A DNA stretch of 64,000 nt, from NCBI GenBank assembly GCA_047967505.1, contig CM106539.1, one strand, 5' to 3'. Positions 1 to 12,701 of the stretch are shown here, piece by piece. The position numbers were made by a program, and so were the translations under genes. Numbering within the stretch: position 1 is the first letter of the stretch; each line of letters begins with the position of its first letter. Origin of the DNA: Dipteris shenzhenensis (lineage: Eukaryota; Polypodiophyta; Polypodiopsida; Gleicheniales). The notes under the pieces were generated by a model. The model ran no database searches, was not told where the DNA came from, and worked only from the letters and a program-made list of their open reading frames with translations.

Positions 1-1747
1 TCCCTCTCAATACTTTGATGCTTATCTCTGTCTTGTTTGCATTCGTCCTTTCCCCTTTGGTTGTCTCTGATGGCTGATTACATTGCTCATACTCTTCGTG
101 AGCATGGTGACACTGGTTTGGGCCCCTTACTTAGATACATCATCACCCACCTTGTTCCTTCCCTTTCATCCCCTCCTCCCCCATCTCTTTCCTTTCCCAC
201 TCTTCCATCCCCCTCCCCAGCTTTGCCTTCCCCAAGCCCACCCTCTCCTCACCCACTAGCCAAAAGAATAGGCCCAAGGTTGACTTTTCCCACACTCCTA
301 ATGTTGCCAACCTTTCTCTTGATTCCCCTCAATTTTCTCCCTACTCCCCCCTAGCCACTTTTGCCTTCATGCTGGTCCCAACCCACACAAATCCATATTG
401 CACCCAACCTTGCTTCCTACTACTTCCACGCATCCACTACCTTCCCCTCTACTCTCTACAACCCCCTCCTCCCACCCTATTTATACCTCTCTATCCCTTA
501 CCACCTCAGATTTCTCTTATCTCCATCATTGTCTAGCCTCCTCAAATGCCTACATCTGCCATCCCCTTGAGATAAACTCCACTGATGCCCCTTCCATTCC
601 CCCTACTTCCTAAACCTCCAAGCCACACTCACTTGTGACTCTGATCGTCATTTATAGGGTGCCTTGTTGAGTTTGCAGAACTTGATTTCTCTACCTCCTT
701 GTTGTCCCACTGATGATTCTCTCCTTCACTCCCTCATGGATGGCCTTGCTTCCATTCATGATATCAGTGCCATTAGTGTGGGGGAGTTGTTTGCTCATAT
801 CTGACCATCTTCTGATATTTTTTCCACACCTTCTACCCCCACCATGCTTGATATCTTGACAAATTTGTATGAAGTGGAGCTCAATCGCGTGGAATGGGCT
901 ATCGAAGTTGTCCATTTTAAGCCTCTACTTGAAGCCACCGTTCATTCTTCCACCTCCACTTCTACCACTCCACTTTCCCACTCTCCTTCCTCTGGTGTTT
1001 TTCCCCTTGATCCCCCTTTTCCACCTCCCCCTATACACACTCCATGTCCCTCATCCTCCTGGGATTCCATTGCCACCACCCTCTACCATGAGGCAAGTCG
1101 TGTTGCTTAGTACGGGCATTCTCACACAGCCCTCCACTGTGAACTTTGGCATGTTCATCATCTTGTGGTGCAACAATAGGGTATTATCCACTACTTGGGT
1201 GTTGGCCTTGCAACATTATAGCAAGATTTGCAACATCGTGATACTCTATTGGTCGCCCTTCATTGACAACTTTTCCCTCCTCATTCTGGTCACCTCTTCC
1301 CCCTTGTGGTTCCTTTCTCTACCTCCCTTGTCACTTCTCCCATAGTACCAACCTTGTTTTCATCCCCCCCTCCATTCCCCCTCCCCTTGCTTCATATTCA
1401 AGTACTTTTATGCCTCCCCCATCACCTCCTCCTCTCTTGATGGTGCCCATTGATGATGATAGGTATATAGAGCCCATTGAGTGCACTCATGTGGTTGCTT
1501 TGGATGATGATGATATGGTTGTGCTCTCTAATGCATCTTTTTGACCTCGCACCACTGAGTTCTCACCTATCTACCTTGTATATTTTCCCTTGTCCATTTT
1601 GTTTCATGTGTTTGTGCCCCCTCTTCAATGACATTTTTGCCCCTCATCCATGATGATACTTTCTTGTATATCTTATCCTTTTGGAACTTCTCCAGCTTTC
1701 TGTTGTGCTTCACCGAGGACACTGACTGTTGTAGTGGTGGGCATATT
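1..1747 (+). mobile_element. Internal region of CT-rich non-coding LTR element, copy A (cut by window start)
   Basis: This stretch is strongly pyrimidine-rich on the plus strand. Its reading frames translate only to proline, serine and leucine runs, with no gag, protease, integrase or reverse transcriptase motif. It ends at an LTR (1,748) of the same family as those of the complete element at 29,682-33,415, and the same G-rich string, TAGTGGTGGG, precedes both 3' LTRs. I therefore read it as the interior of a large non-autonomous LTR element (LARD type). The internal sequence differs from copies B and D although the LTR is related, so internal regions turn over faster than LTRs or were exchanged. 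Confidence 0.6.
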
Positions 1748-2732
1748 TGTAGGAGGCCCACCATGTCAGAGCTTGGTGTTCTTTGGTGTCAGAGCTGGGC
1801 ATCCTTGGTTGACAGAGACTTGGCATTCCTAGTCATCAGAGCTTGGTGTTCTTTGGTGTCAAAGCTTGGCATCCTTGGTTGACAAAGACTTGGCGTTCCT
1901 AGTCGTCAGAGCTTGGTGTTCTTTGAGCTCAATGTTGATCATGAGAGTTGATCTAAGGACTCCTCATCATCTAGTTTATATGAGATAGAAGACATGGTTG
2001 AGCGGAGAGAGTGGCAGATGAGTTGTATGTGCATTGCATAGGAGTTGGTATAGAGTTGTATCACTTCTTGGATATTGCTTCAGTTTTTTGTCATCTATAT
2101 GTAGTGGATGAGATATTGTGATTTAGTAGCGCATAGTGGTTTGGTTGAGTGTGGTAGCTCATGGTGTATCCACTTGTTTCATACTTATTCAGTAATATAC
2201 ATCCTCTTGCATGTTTGCAATCTTGCCTCTCACTTGGGTATACAACCCTAGTAGAACCCTTCATTGTGTTGTGCAGTGTCTCTTGCATATGGACCTTGTC
2301 TCTATTGAGATATCAAGCTTAGAGTCTCATCATATCCTATTGGATGGTGGGTGACACGTGGGTGATACACCACGCTAGTCTAGACTTCTTTTATCCATGT
2401 ATGGTGTGGTAGGACTTATGGCTTAGACTTAGCTTATGACTACCTCATGCCAGTTCTAGTAGATGCAGGGTTTTATCATGTTGGTGAGTAATGTGATTCA
2501 GTCTATTGTTATTGCCTCCACTATTTGCGTACTCTAATCTCTCTCTCTTCTCACCTAGATCCCCCTCCCCCGTTTATAGTGTCTTCTATTAGCACCATTT
2601 GCACTTTGCCTTTACGACCTTTGCATATTGCACCGCTTCATGTGCTAGTATCAGTTGCACTCCATCTTATCAACATTTCATTCATGGTTTAGATGAATCA
2701 TGGCTTTGAGTAGAACATGCATGGCATATACA
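1748..2732 (+). repeat. 3' LTR of CT-rich element copy A
   Basis: It begins TGTAGGAGGCCCACC and ends near CATGGCATATACA, matching the LTRs of copies B and D. It carries the family's short internal repeats of the form GAGCTTGG(T/C)(G/A)TTC. It is about 985 bp against 629 bp in copy B; the extra length lies roughly between 2,285 and 2,575. The sequence to its right resumes inside the block where R1 monomers join, so the element inserted into R1. The left flank lies outside the window and the target duplication cannot be checked. Confidence 0.7.
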
Positions 2733-2819
2733 ATCACATGCTTAGAAATGTCACTAAAATCTCATCTTTGATCAATCAAATTTTAATTAACAAATCTTGA
2801 TTGATATAAAACTTGCTTT

Positions 2820-3300
2820 ACTTGATTACTTGAATTCTTTTCTTACCCCACCTGAATCAGGCCTTAATCTTTGGAGGTTCCTTAGCATCCTCTCCCTCTG
2901 TGTGATTCCTAGTCTTGTCGTTTTTGTCATTCTCTAGATTGGCATTTTCAAACTCACACTCAACTAAAGATTGTTGTAAGCTGATGCACTCTTCTTTTGC
3001 CTTTGCAAATTGTATAGCATGATATTGTCCAAGATGTCTTCGTGCTTTTGAAAGTGTAGAAAAGCTATGGTAGTACCATAGTAATCCATGTGCACATTAC
3101 CAACAAAATGCAATACACTGGTTGGATTAGAGAAATAAGGATGGGATGCTGTAATTGCATTTTTAGGATAGATTTTTGCACCACACAAAAAATCAATATG
3201 ATGTAAACTCATAATTCTCATTTGGTCCTTCTCACCTACTAGGTGAACTACTTCTTTCTTGGTCCGCTTCTCAATTGGTGCTTATTTTGCATCTAGATCA
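2820..3300 (-). pseudogene. R1 gene remnant, exon 1 only
   Basis: On the minus strand this encodes the exon 1 product shared by all R1 copies, with the landmarks HHID, SHPYFSNPT and a C-terminal part rich in E and K. The frame shifts after the YYGT segment and the C-terminal half is scrambled. Exon 2, expected further left, was removed or displaced by the copy A LTR, which ends at 2,732. The acceptor end of the intron reads TAAGCATG instead of TAGGCATG, so the splice site is also altered. I do not recognise the protein family. Confidence 0.5.
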
Positions 3301-3799
3301 ATATAGATATGTTGTTTGTGAAGAAGAAGCCATATGTCCAGCACAATGCTATAAGATGTGATATTCTAGGTGGAGGAAAGAATGCTTCTACTATATCACA
3401 GAGTTCATGATTTGAATTGTACTTGAGAACTCTCGAAAGATCGAGTGGGTGAGGGTGGCCATTATTTTGAGTATCACCCCATCATAACTCTATGGGCTAT
3501 TAGAGGTATTGTGTGAGAAATGAGGATGCTTTTTGTCCACATAGTCCATTCATTTACTGAGTGAATATGCACTCCTGATTATTAGAAGAAGAAGAATATC
3601 CTTAAAAGATTGTGTTTTAAGGTCTCTTTATGGTGCTTTAAGCCTTAAAAGAAGCATTTTGGTGGCTTGACAAGGCAAATTGATATGGAGTCAGTGATAT
3701 TTGATCACTTTCTTGAATATTCAAGAGTAAGAAAATACAAAAATATCCAATTTCTTACCAAGCTCTGCAAATGACCTCTTGAATTTTCTGATGTGTTAG

Positions 3800-3955
3800 A
3801 ATAGATTATGGCGGTTTTGAATGGAGATTGATGCCATTTGGTTGATTCCGACCCCGATATGTGAAAGGCGTTTTTTGCCATATGTACTGAGAATTATCGG
3901 GAGACGTGGTGCTATTTTTAGTGATTATTTAGATGATTTTGTCATTTAAGATAAA
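3800..3955 (+). pseudogene. Gypsy-type reverse transcriptase fragment (R1 block c)
   Basis: The plus strand encodes FEWRLMPFG, the conserved box before the NAPATF motif of gypsy-type reverse transcriptases, and then, after foreign sequence at about 3,848-3,905, DYLDDFV, the catalytic YxDD box. The segment between these boxes that other R1 copies keep (LMNTAGTFCN) is replaced here. Only about 60 codons of the domain survive and it cannot be functional. Confidence 0.65.
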
Positions 3956-4363
3956 AGATAGGATGAGAAGAGTACATAGACTAGTGAAGGGGCTCAAACA
4001 AGTATGATTGCTGCATGTTGGATCCACAAAAATCACATCATATGGTGCAACAAGAGAATGAACAAGAGGCCAAAGATGGGGGAGAAGATCATTGATATCA
4101 AACTTGAACCTTCACAAAGTCCAAATTGTTCCTTTACATTTTTTGTGTATTGTAATATTGTGTGAAGATGCACTTAGCATCCTAATGGTAGTGTTTTATG
4201 TTGAGATACCCCTTCCCCTACTCAACATGTAGATCCATAATTTATAACAAAAAATGTCATTTTTGGGGTTTTGGGCTGCTCTAGATGCCACATTTTGCTA
4301 GTGACACATAGCTAGTGCACATATTTCAATACCTTGTTGGATTCAATTTTTTATAATTGCAAT

Positions 4364-4373
4364 TTTATATATT

Positions 4374-4409
<36 letters not shown>

Positions 4410-4410
4410 T
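4364..4410. repeat. (TA)n(CA)n microsatellite
   Basis: A run of TA dinucleotides passes into CA dinucleotides. It marks the boundary between R1 blocks c and d; the same position holds TA runs at about 7,210, 23,570 and 29,395. Confidence 0.9.
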
Positions 4411-5610
4411 GGCACCATACACTTAAGTACCTCAAATCATCCTCTTCCAAATATGTATCAAGAGCCCTATTCCTCAAGGTGATTGTGACCCTTTCCAACT
4501 TTTTGTCTTTGATGACCTCACATTCATCAAGCTTGATTATGAAGCAAGCCACTTGTGTCCACAAATGTTATATCATAAAACACTACCATTCTTCTTTGGA
4601 GTTGCTCCAAGTCAAGGAAGATATTATTCAATTCATTATATTCAATAACGCCAAACTTCCCTTTATGTGAACACCCACAATATGGAAAGGTGCTCCAATA
4701 TATTCAAAGATCTCTACATTGAGTCTATCATGGAAGAGCCATAAACATGCAAGATTCAAAAGAAGACTCCCTTTGAGCTTCTTGCCTACCAATTTTTTAT
4801 TAAGGCACTTTTGCAAGGTGTTATATCCTTTTTGATTTACACCACTTGCATCCATCACTTCTTCTATTTCACCTACTAAAACTAAAGTATTGTCGACAAA
4901 CTTTTGGACTATGTGTCTAGTGACCACCTTGGATTTTTTTCCTTGCAATGTCCTTCTCCAATGCTAAGCTAACCAAGGGCTTGAACTGTTTGTGGGATTT
5001 ATATTGGGATCTATGTTTTTTTTGTCTGGTTGCATCACATGCCTAGAAACAATACTAAAATCTCATCTTTGATCAATCAATTTATAACTAACAAATCTTG
5101 ATTGACATAAAACTTACTTCACCTGATTGCTTGGAATCTTTTCTTCATCCCACCTGAATTAGGCCTTAATGTTTCAAGGTTCTTTAGCTTCCCCTCCCTC
5201 GGTTTGATTCGTACTCTTGTAGTTTTTGTCCTTGAAATCTTGATCTTCTTCTTCTCTAGATTGACATTTTCTGACTTAAACTTAGCTAAACATCAATGCG
5301 AGCTGATGCACTCTTCTTTTGCCTTTGCACATTCCATAGCATGATATTGTGCAAGATGTCTCTTTGCTTTTGAAAATGTAGGAAAGCTATGGCAGTACCC
5401 TAATAATCCATGTGTGCCATTACCAGCAAAATGTAATATACTTGTTGGATTAGAGAAATAAGGATGTGAAGCTGTAATTGAATTTTTGGGGAGAGATTTT
5501 TCCATCATACCACAAATCAATATGATGTAAACCCATAATTCTCATTTGGTCCTCACCTACTAAGTGAATGACTTCTTTCTTGCTTCACTTCTCAATGAAT
5601 GCTTATTCCG
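4411..5610 (-). pseudogene. R1 gene copy, two exons, broken
   Basis: On the minus strand exon 1 (about 5,115-5,610) has the landmarks SHPYFSNPT and HAMECAKAKEEC. An apparent intron with GTGAAG donor and CTAG acceptor follows, then exon 2 (about 4,411-5,036) with RHIVQKFVDN, a LKGSL segment, LDECEVIKDKKLE and a final EEDDLRYL. Exon 2 is broken by a 2-base difference in the HIVG(V/E)H region, which makes the frame end at ALLNIMN; the inverted copy at 29.1-29.4 kb keeps the longer frame. Exon 1 carries further frame breaks. Function unknown. The conserved splice signals suggest a gene captured or carried by the R1 element rather than random sequence. Confidence 0.5.
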
Positions 5611-5754
5611 CATCGAGTTCAATATGGAGATGTGGTCTGTGAAGAAGAAGCCATATGTGGAGAACAATGCTATAAGATGTGATATTCTAGGTGGAGGAAA
5701 GAAAGCTTCTAATGTATCAAATATTTTGCAATTTGTATTCTAGTTTGCAATTTG

Positions 5755-6510
5755 ATTTAGACGACTTGCATCCATCACTTCTTCTATTTCACCTGCTAAA
5801 ACTAAAGTATTGTCAACAAACTTCTTGATTGTGTGTCTAGTGACCACCTTGAATTATTTCCCTACAATTTCTCCTTCTCCAATTTTGAACTAAACAATGG
5901 CTTGAATTGTTTGTAGAATTTATATTGGGATCTATGTTTTCTTTGTCTAGTTACATCACATGCCTAGAAACAATACTAAATTATCATCTTTGATCAATCA
6001 AATTATAATTAACAAATCTCGATTGACATAAAACTTGCTTTAGTTGATTGCTTGGATTCTTTTCATCATCCCAATTGAATCAGGCCTTAATGTTTCGAGG
6101 TTCCTCAACTTTTTCTCCCTTTGTCTGATTCCTAGTCTTGTCATTTTTCTCCTTGGAATCTAAATCTTCTTCTCCTCTAGATTGGTAGTTTCAGACTCAC
6201 ACTCAGCTAAACATTCTTGCAAGTTGATGCACTCTTCTTTTGCCTTTGCACATTCTATAGCATGATATTATGCAAGATGTCTGTGTGCATTTGAAAATGT
6301 AGATAAGCTATGGTAGTAGCCTAGTAATCCATGTGCACCATTACCAACAAAACATAATACACTCGTTGGATTAGAGAAATAAGGATAGGATGTTGTAATT
6401 GCCTTTTTGGGATAGATTTTCCATCACACCACAAATCAATATAATGTAATCCCATAATTCTCATTTGGTCCTTCTCACCTATTGAGTGAACTAGTTCTTT
6501 CTTGCTTTGT
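5755..6510 (-). pseudogene. R1 gene copy, exon 2 truncated
   Basis: Exon 1 homology (minus strand, about 6,040-6,510) retains NAITA and the FSNPT region. Only the first part of exon 2 remains (about 5,755-5,957), because blocks c and most of d were deleted from this monomer. The intron donor is mutated (CAACTAAAG in place of CAGGTGAAG), so this copy could not be spliced like its neighbours. Confidence 0.45.
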
Positions 6511-7014
6511 TTCTAAATCAGTGCTCATTCCACATCTAGATCAAAATAGAGATGTCATCTGTGAAGATGAAGCATATGTGGAGCACAATGCTATAAGATG
6601 TGATATTATTCTAGGTGGAGGAAAGAATGATTCTAGTGTATCAAAGAGTTTGCAATATAAATTGTACTTGAAAAATTTGGAAAGATCGAGTGGGTGAGGG
6701 TGGTCATCATTTCAAGTATCACCCAATCACAACTATGTGAGAAATGAGGATGCACTTTCTGTCCACACACTGACTGAGTGAATATGCACTCATTATTAGA
6801 AGAAGAAGAATATTCTTAGAAGATTGTGTTTTAAGGTCTCTTTATGGTGCTTTAGACCTTAAAAGGTGCCTTTTGGTGGCTTGGCATGGCAAATAGATAT
6901 GGAGTTAGTGATATTTGATCACTTTCTTCAATATTCAAGAGTAAGAAAATACAAAAATATCAAATTTCTTACAAGGCCTTGCAAATGACCACCAAAATTT
7001 TATAATGTGTTAGA

Positions 7015-7130
7015 ATAGGTTATGGCAGTTTTGAATGGAGAGTGATGCCATTTGGTTGATGAACATTTTGGGTACATTTTCCAGTGTGAACAATGATACT
7101 TTTAGTGATTATTTAGATGATTTTGTCATA
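7015..7130 (+). pseudogene. Gypsy-type reverse transcriptase fragment (R1 block c)
   Basis: The plus strand encodes FEWRVMPFG, then, one frame over, LMNILGTF and further on DYLDDFV. These are the consecutive boxes of a gypsy-type reverse transcriptase palm. The frame break falls at the same place as in the copy near 23.1 kb, directly after MPFG, so the lesion predates duplication of the monomers. Confidence 0.7.
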
Positions 7131-7235
7131 TAAGATATAAGATAGGATGAGAAGAGTCTATAGAGTAGTCAAGGGGCTCAAAGAAGTATGATTGCTGCAT
7201 GTTGGAAATTGCAATTTTATATATATATATATACA

Positions 7236-8400
7236 TGGCATCATACATTGAAGTACATGGGCCCATACACTAAAGTAACTTGAATAATCCTCTTCCAAAT
7301 ATGTATCAAGAGCCCTGTTCGTGAGGGAATTACGATGCTTTCCAACTTTTTGTCTTTGATGACCTCACATTCATCAAGCTTGATTATGAATGTTGGCAAA
7401 CCCCCTTTCTCCTCAAATGTTGTGTCATAAAACTCCTCCATTATTCTTTGGAGTTTTTAAATTTCAAGGAAGATATTATTCAATTCATTGCATTCAATAA
7501 TGCCAAAATACCCTTTATGTTCACCCACAATATGCAAAGGTGCTCAAATATATTCAAAGATCTCTACAATGAGTCTATCATAGAAGATCCATACACTTGA
7601 AAGATTCAGAAGAAGACACCCTTTGAGCTCCTATCCTCCCAGTGTTTTGCTAAAGCACTTTTGCAAGGTGTTATATCCTTTTCGATTTACACCACTTGCA
7701 TCCATCACTTCTTGTATTTTACTTGCTAAAACAAAAGTATTGTCTACAACCTTCTTGACTATGTGTCTAGTGACCACCTTGAACTCTTTCCTTGCAATTT
7801 GTCCTTCTCCAATGCTGAATTAACCAATGGCTTGAACTCTTTGTAGGATTTATATTGGGATCTATGTTCTCTTTGTTTCACTGCATCACATGCGTTTGAT
7901 CAATCAAATTATAATTAACAAATCTTGATTGATATTAAATTGCTTTACTTGATTGCTTGAATTCTTTTCTTCACCCCACCTGAATCAAGTCTTAATGTTT
8001 CAAGCTTCCTCAACTTCCTCTCCCTCTATGTGATTCCCAGTCTTGTCGTTTTTGTCATTCTCTAGATTGGCATTTTCAGACTCATGCTCAGCTAAACATT
8101 GTTGCAAGCTCATGCACTCTTCATTTGCCTTTGCACATTCTATAACATGATATTGTGCAAGATGTCTCCATGCTTTTGAAATGTAGAAAAGCTATGGTAG
8201 TACCCTAGTAATCCATATGCACTATTACCAACAAGATACAATACATTGGTTGGATTAGAGAAATAAGGATGGGAAGCTGTAATTGCATTTTGAGGATAGA
8301 AGTTTCCATCACACCACAAATCAATATGATGTAAACCCATAATTCTCATTTGGTCCTTCTCACCTACTAGGTGAACTGCTTCTTTCTTGCTCTGCTTCTC
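7236..8400 (-). pseudogene. R1 gene copy, two exons, broken
   Basis: Exon 1 (minus strand, about 7,960-8,400) reads MRIMGLHHIDLWCDG and continues through SHPYFSNPT. Exon 2 (about 7,236-7,880) contains EEFYDTTFEEKGGLP and LDECEVIKDKKLE, which shows that the original protein ran well past the premature end seen in other copies. The acceptor region is damaged: about 40 bp around the junction, including the CTAG seen elsewhere, is missing near 7,893. Product unknown; the lysine- and glutamate-rich stretches could form coiled coil. Confidence 0.5.
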
Positions 8401-8687
8401 AATTCGTGCTTATTCTACATCTAGATCAATATGGAGATGTTATCTGTGAAGAAGAAGCCATATGTCTAGCACAATGCTATAAGATGTGATATTCGAGGTG
8501 GAGGAAAGAATGCTTCTACTGTATCACTGAGTTCACAATCTAAATTGTACTCAAGAACTTTAGGAAGATCGAGTGGGTGAGGGTGGCCATTATTTTGAGT
8601 ATCACCCAATCACAACTCTATCGGCTATTAGTGGTATCTTGTGAGAAATGAGGATGCTTTTTGTCCATGTAGTCCATTCATTGACTG

Positions 8688-8697
8688 AGTGAATATG
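8688..8697. repeat. Left copy of 10-bp direct repeat AGTGAATATG (target duplication)
   Basis: AGTGAATATG occurs here and at 22,793-22,802, on either side of the 14.1-kb insertion, and uninterrupted R1 monomers carry it once. Counting 9 bp (AGTGAATAT) leaves element ends GAGG and CCTC that match as inverted repeats. Confidence 0.8.
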
Positions 8698-8775
8698 AGG
8701 ATTACCAAAAAGCGAGCGAAGAAAAGCGAGCAGCCCCAAATAAGCGAGCAAGATTAAATAGGTTTCAAGCGAGCG
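8697..8775. repeat. Left terminal inverted repeat with GCGAGC motifs
   Basis: GCGAGC occurs at offsets 16, 30 and 48 from the terminal G, and again near offset 76. The 14-bp spacing of the first two equals that at the right end. Confidence 0.8.
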
Positions 8776-11119
8776 AGAACCTCATCCAGCATCTTATTCC
8801 TCTCAATATCATTGGAACAATTGATGTGATCATAAGCAAATTAAACATATTCCAACAATGAAGGCATGCCTGAAACTCACAATTAACTTCTCTTTCATCC
8901 CCATACTATCAATTTGAGTCATTGTGGAGAGGTAGAGACACAACAATACATAAAATTTGCGATAAAAAAAGCAAACACTACTCAGATTGAACATCCACAC
9001 AGCAAGATAATGATAGATCACAATGTAGAATATATGACTGAAAATATGTAAACATGATCATGTGCTACATATACATATCATGTCTTTTATGCTTGCAGAA
9101 GATCATCCATACATTCGATCCAAAAACATGGAAACAGAACTAACTATGTCAAAAGAAAAAAAACACATTTTCATCATAAGGATTAATTTTGCTTAGTGAA
9201 AATACCTATGTAATCTGGACAATACCATGCTTTAAAAAACTTAGGGAGCCAAAAAAGGATTTTAGCCCTCCATATTTCTATTATGACCAATGTCTGAATG
9301 ATAGTTCTATCGGAACTAGAAATGAATGCATCTAACCACTATGTTGAGTGCTCATCCAGTATCCTATAGACTATTATGTTAAAGTCAATACGTGACCACA
9401 AACTCAAGCATAAGAGGAGCATGATTCAAGTGAAATAATTGGCAAAGACACTCGGTAACTAGTATCCTACTGCATCTAACGAAAAATATGCACCAGGCAT
9501 TAACAAGCTTTTATTTCCACCCGTATAAGCAAACTCGTATCTTGTAGTATGAAAAACTTTAAGGAAAACATTTCACTTAATGCATCAGTTAAGCCAGTGA
9601 CTACTCATCATGCACAATCAAACAATCATCAAGGAAAGTCTAGTCAAGCAAGTTGAAGCAAAAAACCAAATATCTATTCGGATCTATGCCGTGGTGTATC
9701 CGCCAACCATGAGTAGCAAAAGAACCTATGAAAAATGCAAAATAGGGATTATGCCACTCTACCATGATCACTTCCATGCTACAAATAAGGGAATACATAG
9801 TCATTTTAGGGTACTTTTAGGGTTCATTCCCAACCACTAAAAAGAGAGCCAATGCTATCTATTTGTATTCATAAAATCTTTATGAACATTATCATGTTCA
9901 ATATAAGGATAGGAGCCAGCTCAATGGGTAGTCTTAAACAAATATAAATACTATTCAAATTTTAACCTTATGCAAAAGCTTTTTTTTAAACACAAAGTAA
10001 AACTTGATTATACATATAGATGGGAATCAGGTCACCATTGTAAGTATGTATTTAGTAATTAAGTTGAAAATATTCCCTTAGAAAAATAGCTCAATCAACA
10101 TAGTACCCATATTATATATCCAAAATTTACAAGATCTCATTCATACCATTAGATTGTTTTCATCACTTGTCATCAGTACTAACCTCAATTGGCATTATGT
10201 ATTTGGGTCAAAATAGTTTTTAGTATAGGATATAATGGAGCAATACATTTATGTAATATCTAGTGATCATAGTTTCTAATATAGGATAAAATGGAGCATA
10301 GAGTAATGTTATCATTCAAAAATGATAATATACCTTCCTTGACCATATACAAGTATCATGCATTCATAAAAAAAGTTAGTCATAAACTGCAATATAATGT
10401 GCCCATAATGCATGTACATTAAATCTTCACATGTTAGAATGTGAGAAAGGGAATAATTTAACTATGAAATCAGGGATCAATGTAGGAAATGGTCTTCTAT
10501 GCACACATATATGCTAAGGGTCCATCTAATACAATATTGGAAATTGATGTGAGTATAAGTGTATGCATCCATCGGTGATGTGTATGAGTGTATGCATCCA
10601 TTTGTGATGTATATTGTTGTACTAATCCATGGTGCTTTAGGGCTTGAGTTGTTTGTAGCGCAATTAATCACAACAATTTTGTATTTTTTAAAAGAAAAAT
10701 TCCATAAACATTTCATGCTGCAAAATACACACAAAAAAATGGCATTTGTAGCATTAATCCAAGCATTTCCTACAAGCAATCTCCATCCCTCCCTTTCTTG
10801 CTTACTCTTTCAGCCACCTCCACCCTCTTGTTGCCCTTCAAGACTGCCTCTTGCCTCCTCGCCTCCTTGCTTCCTCACCTCCTCACCTCCTTGCTTCTTT
10901 GCCTTCTCACCTCCTTGCATCATGCTTGTTGCTGGCAATTCCAAGGCTGTCCCTCCCCTCATTGGCCAGCTCCTCTACTCCTCATGTCATCCTTCTCCTC
11001 ATTTTGGTGTCTCTAATGAATAGCTTGGGGGTCTTGTTTTTGGAGAAGGGAAGCATAAGAATGGCAACACCTTAATGCGCTGTCATTTTTCGTGCTTTTG
11101 CCACCCAAAAACAAGACCT
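8776..11119. other. AT-rich non-coding interior of the giant transposon
   Basis: I see no reading frame with recognisable protein similarity. A CT-rich tract with repeated TCACCTCCT units lies at about 10,780-10,990, and a short direct repeat containing GTATGCATCCAT lies at about 10,560-10,600. Nothing else stands out. Confidence 0.6.
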
Positions 11120-11234
11120 GCAAAGCCCTTGCTTAAGCTTGAATGAGCCTCTTGATTTTGGGCGTGTTAAGCCATTTTTGACCATTATACCCCCAAAATC
11201 AAGAGGCTCATTCAAGCTTAAGCAAGGGCTTTGC
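11120..11234. repeat. Perfect 43-bp inverted repeat with 29-base loop
   Basis: Arms 11,120-11,162 and 11,192-11,234 are exact reverse complements (first arm starts GCAAAGCCCTTGC and ends GATTTTGGG). This could form a long perfect hairpin. The GATTTTGGG end resembles the start of the array unit further right. Confidence 0.9.
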
Positions 11235-11780
11235 AAGCATTGCAAGTCCAGTAAATGAAATCAATCAGATTAGGAATTGGCAAACTCAATTTGGGAATGG
11301 TCAGAAATACTTTGTCTTTGAATAATGCCTTGGATCATGGGATGGGGTCCCATGAACCTGCTGCCTATGACGACAAATGGTTCTGCCCTCGACTAAAGGT
11401 GACGTGTGTAGTAGTAAAGGGATAGCCCTCATGGAATCTCTAAGGGGTCTTGATTTTGGCCATGATTTGCGCATTCTAGCACTTGAGCCATATATCAATT
11501 TCCAACACTTGCGGCATATAGTGGCTTTGCCCATGCAATGTTTCCAGCTGCAATCCAAGCCTCAAGCAATCTCATATTCTGTATCCAGAGACATCATGAG
11601 GGATAGAGCCTCTTTTTGGTAGTCTCACTAGCAATATGTATTGAAAAAAAAATGTATTCAATTATTATATTCTTCCTTGCTATATGAATGCTCTTAATGC
11701 ATCCAAATTGTAGAACTACTTCAATACTACTTCTTAGTTATATTGTATAATAACCTCCATATGTATGCTCGTGAGACAAC
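11235..11780. other. Non-coding spacer
   Basis: No frame longer than about 85 codons and none recognisable. No repeat seen apart from short A-rich runs. Confidence 0.55.
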
Positions 11781-11856
11781 AAAAAAGAGACCTGGCAACC
11801 CAAAAATGATAGTGCATTGATGCGCTGCCATTTTTGGGCTACTAGGCCTCTTTTTT
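11781..11856. repeat. Imperfect inverted repeat
   Basis: AAAAAAGAGACCTGG...CCCAAAAATGAT pairs imperfectly with GCCATTTTTGGG...GGCCTCTTTTTT. Its centre holds GCATTGATGCGC, resembling the centres of the hairpins in the array that follows. Confidence 0.7.
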
Positions 11857-11983
11857 AATGTTTCCTAAACATAAGAACAAGCACTTGTGTTCCTTACCTT
11901 TCTTTCCAATGGGGGTTTTGATTTTGGGGGTGTATGCCAAAAATTGATAAACAACATTATTTGATGCATATAGTTTTATTAAA

Positions 11984-12371
11984 TTGATAAAATGGGCATG
12001 AAAACATCTAAATTGGCTCTTGCCATTTGATTTGATGTATGACATGACCCCATTTGGATTTGTAATTCCAAAGATATGGGGTCTTACTTTTAGGGTTTGA
12101 ATGCCTAAAATAGGCAGCGTGCCAATGCACTGCCTATTTCATACATTTAGGCCTCAAAAGTAGGGCCCCATGTAGGACCAAATGAGGTCCTACTTTTGAG
12201 GCCTAAATGCATGAAATAGGCAGCACATTGACAAGCTACCTATTTCAGGAATTTAAGTCCTAAAAGTAAGACCCCGTATCTTTGGACTTACAAATCCCAA
12301 TGGGATCATGTCCTATATCAAATCGAACGGCAAGAGTCAATTTAGATGGTTTTCATGCCTGATTTCTCCAT
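11984..12371. repeat. Array hairpin H1
   Basis: The most diverged hairpin of the array. The central part reads GGGCCCCATGTAGGACC, unlike the CCCATTGTGTTGCCAATGGG type centre of the others. The inner palindrome is degenerate (GTGCCAATGCAC). Confidence 0.8.
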
Positions 12372-12430
12372 CAATCAAAACTGTATGCATAAATATATAC
12401 ATCAAGATATGCATCAATATATGCATCAAT

Positions 12431-12445
12431 ATATACATATGTATG

Positions 12446-12483
<38 letters not shown>

Positions 12484-12516
12484 TACATACATACATACAT
12501 ACATACATGTGTGTGT

Positions 12517-12565
<49 letters not shown>

Positions 12566-12618
12566 TATAGATATATATGTATGTATATACATACATATAT
12601 ACATACTTACATACATAC
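12431..12618. repeat. Microsatellite block after H1
   Basis: GTAT repeats, then (TA)n, (CATA)n, (GT)n, a long (CA)n and CATA again. It is the longest CA run of the array together with the block at 13,786. Confidence 0.95.
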
Positions 12619-12701
12619 AGCAAAATGGGGGTCTTGATTTTGGGGGGGGTATGCCAAAAATTGATAAACAACATTATTTGATGAATATAGTTTTAGTTGA
12701 T

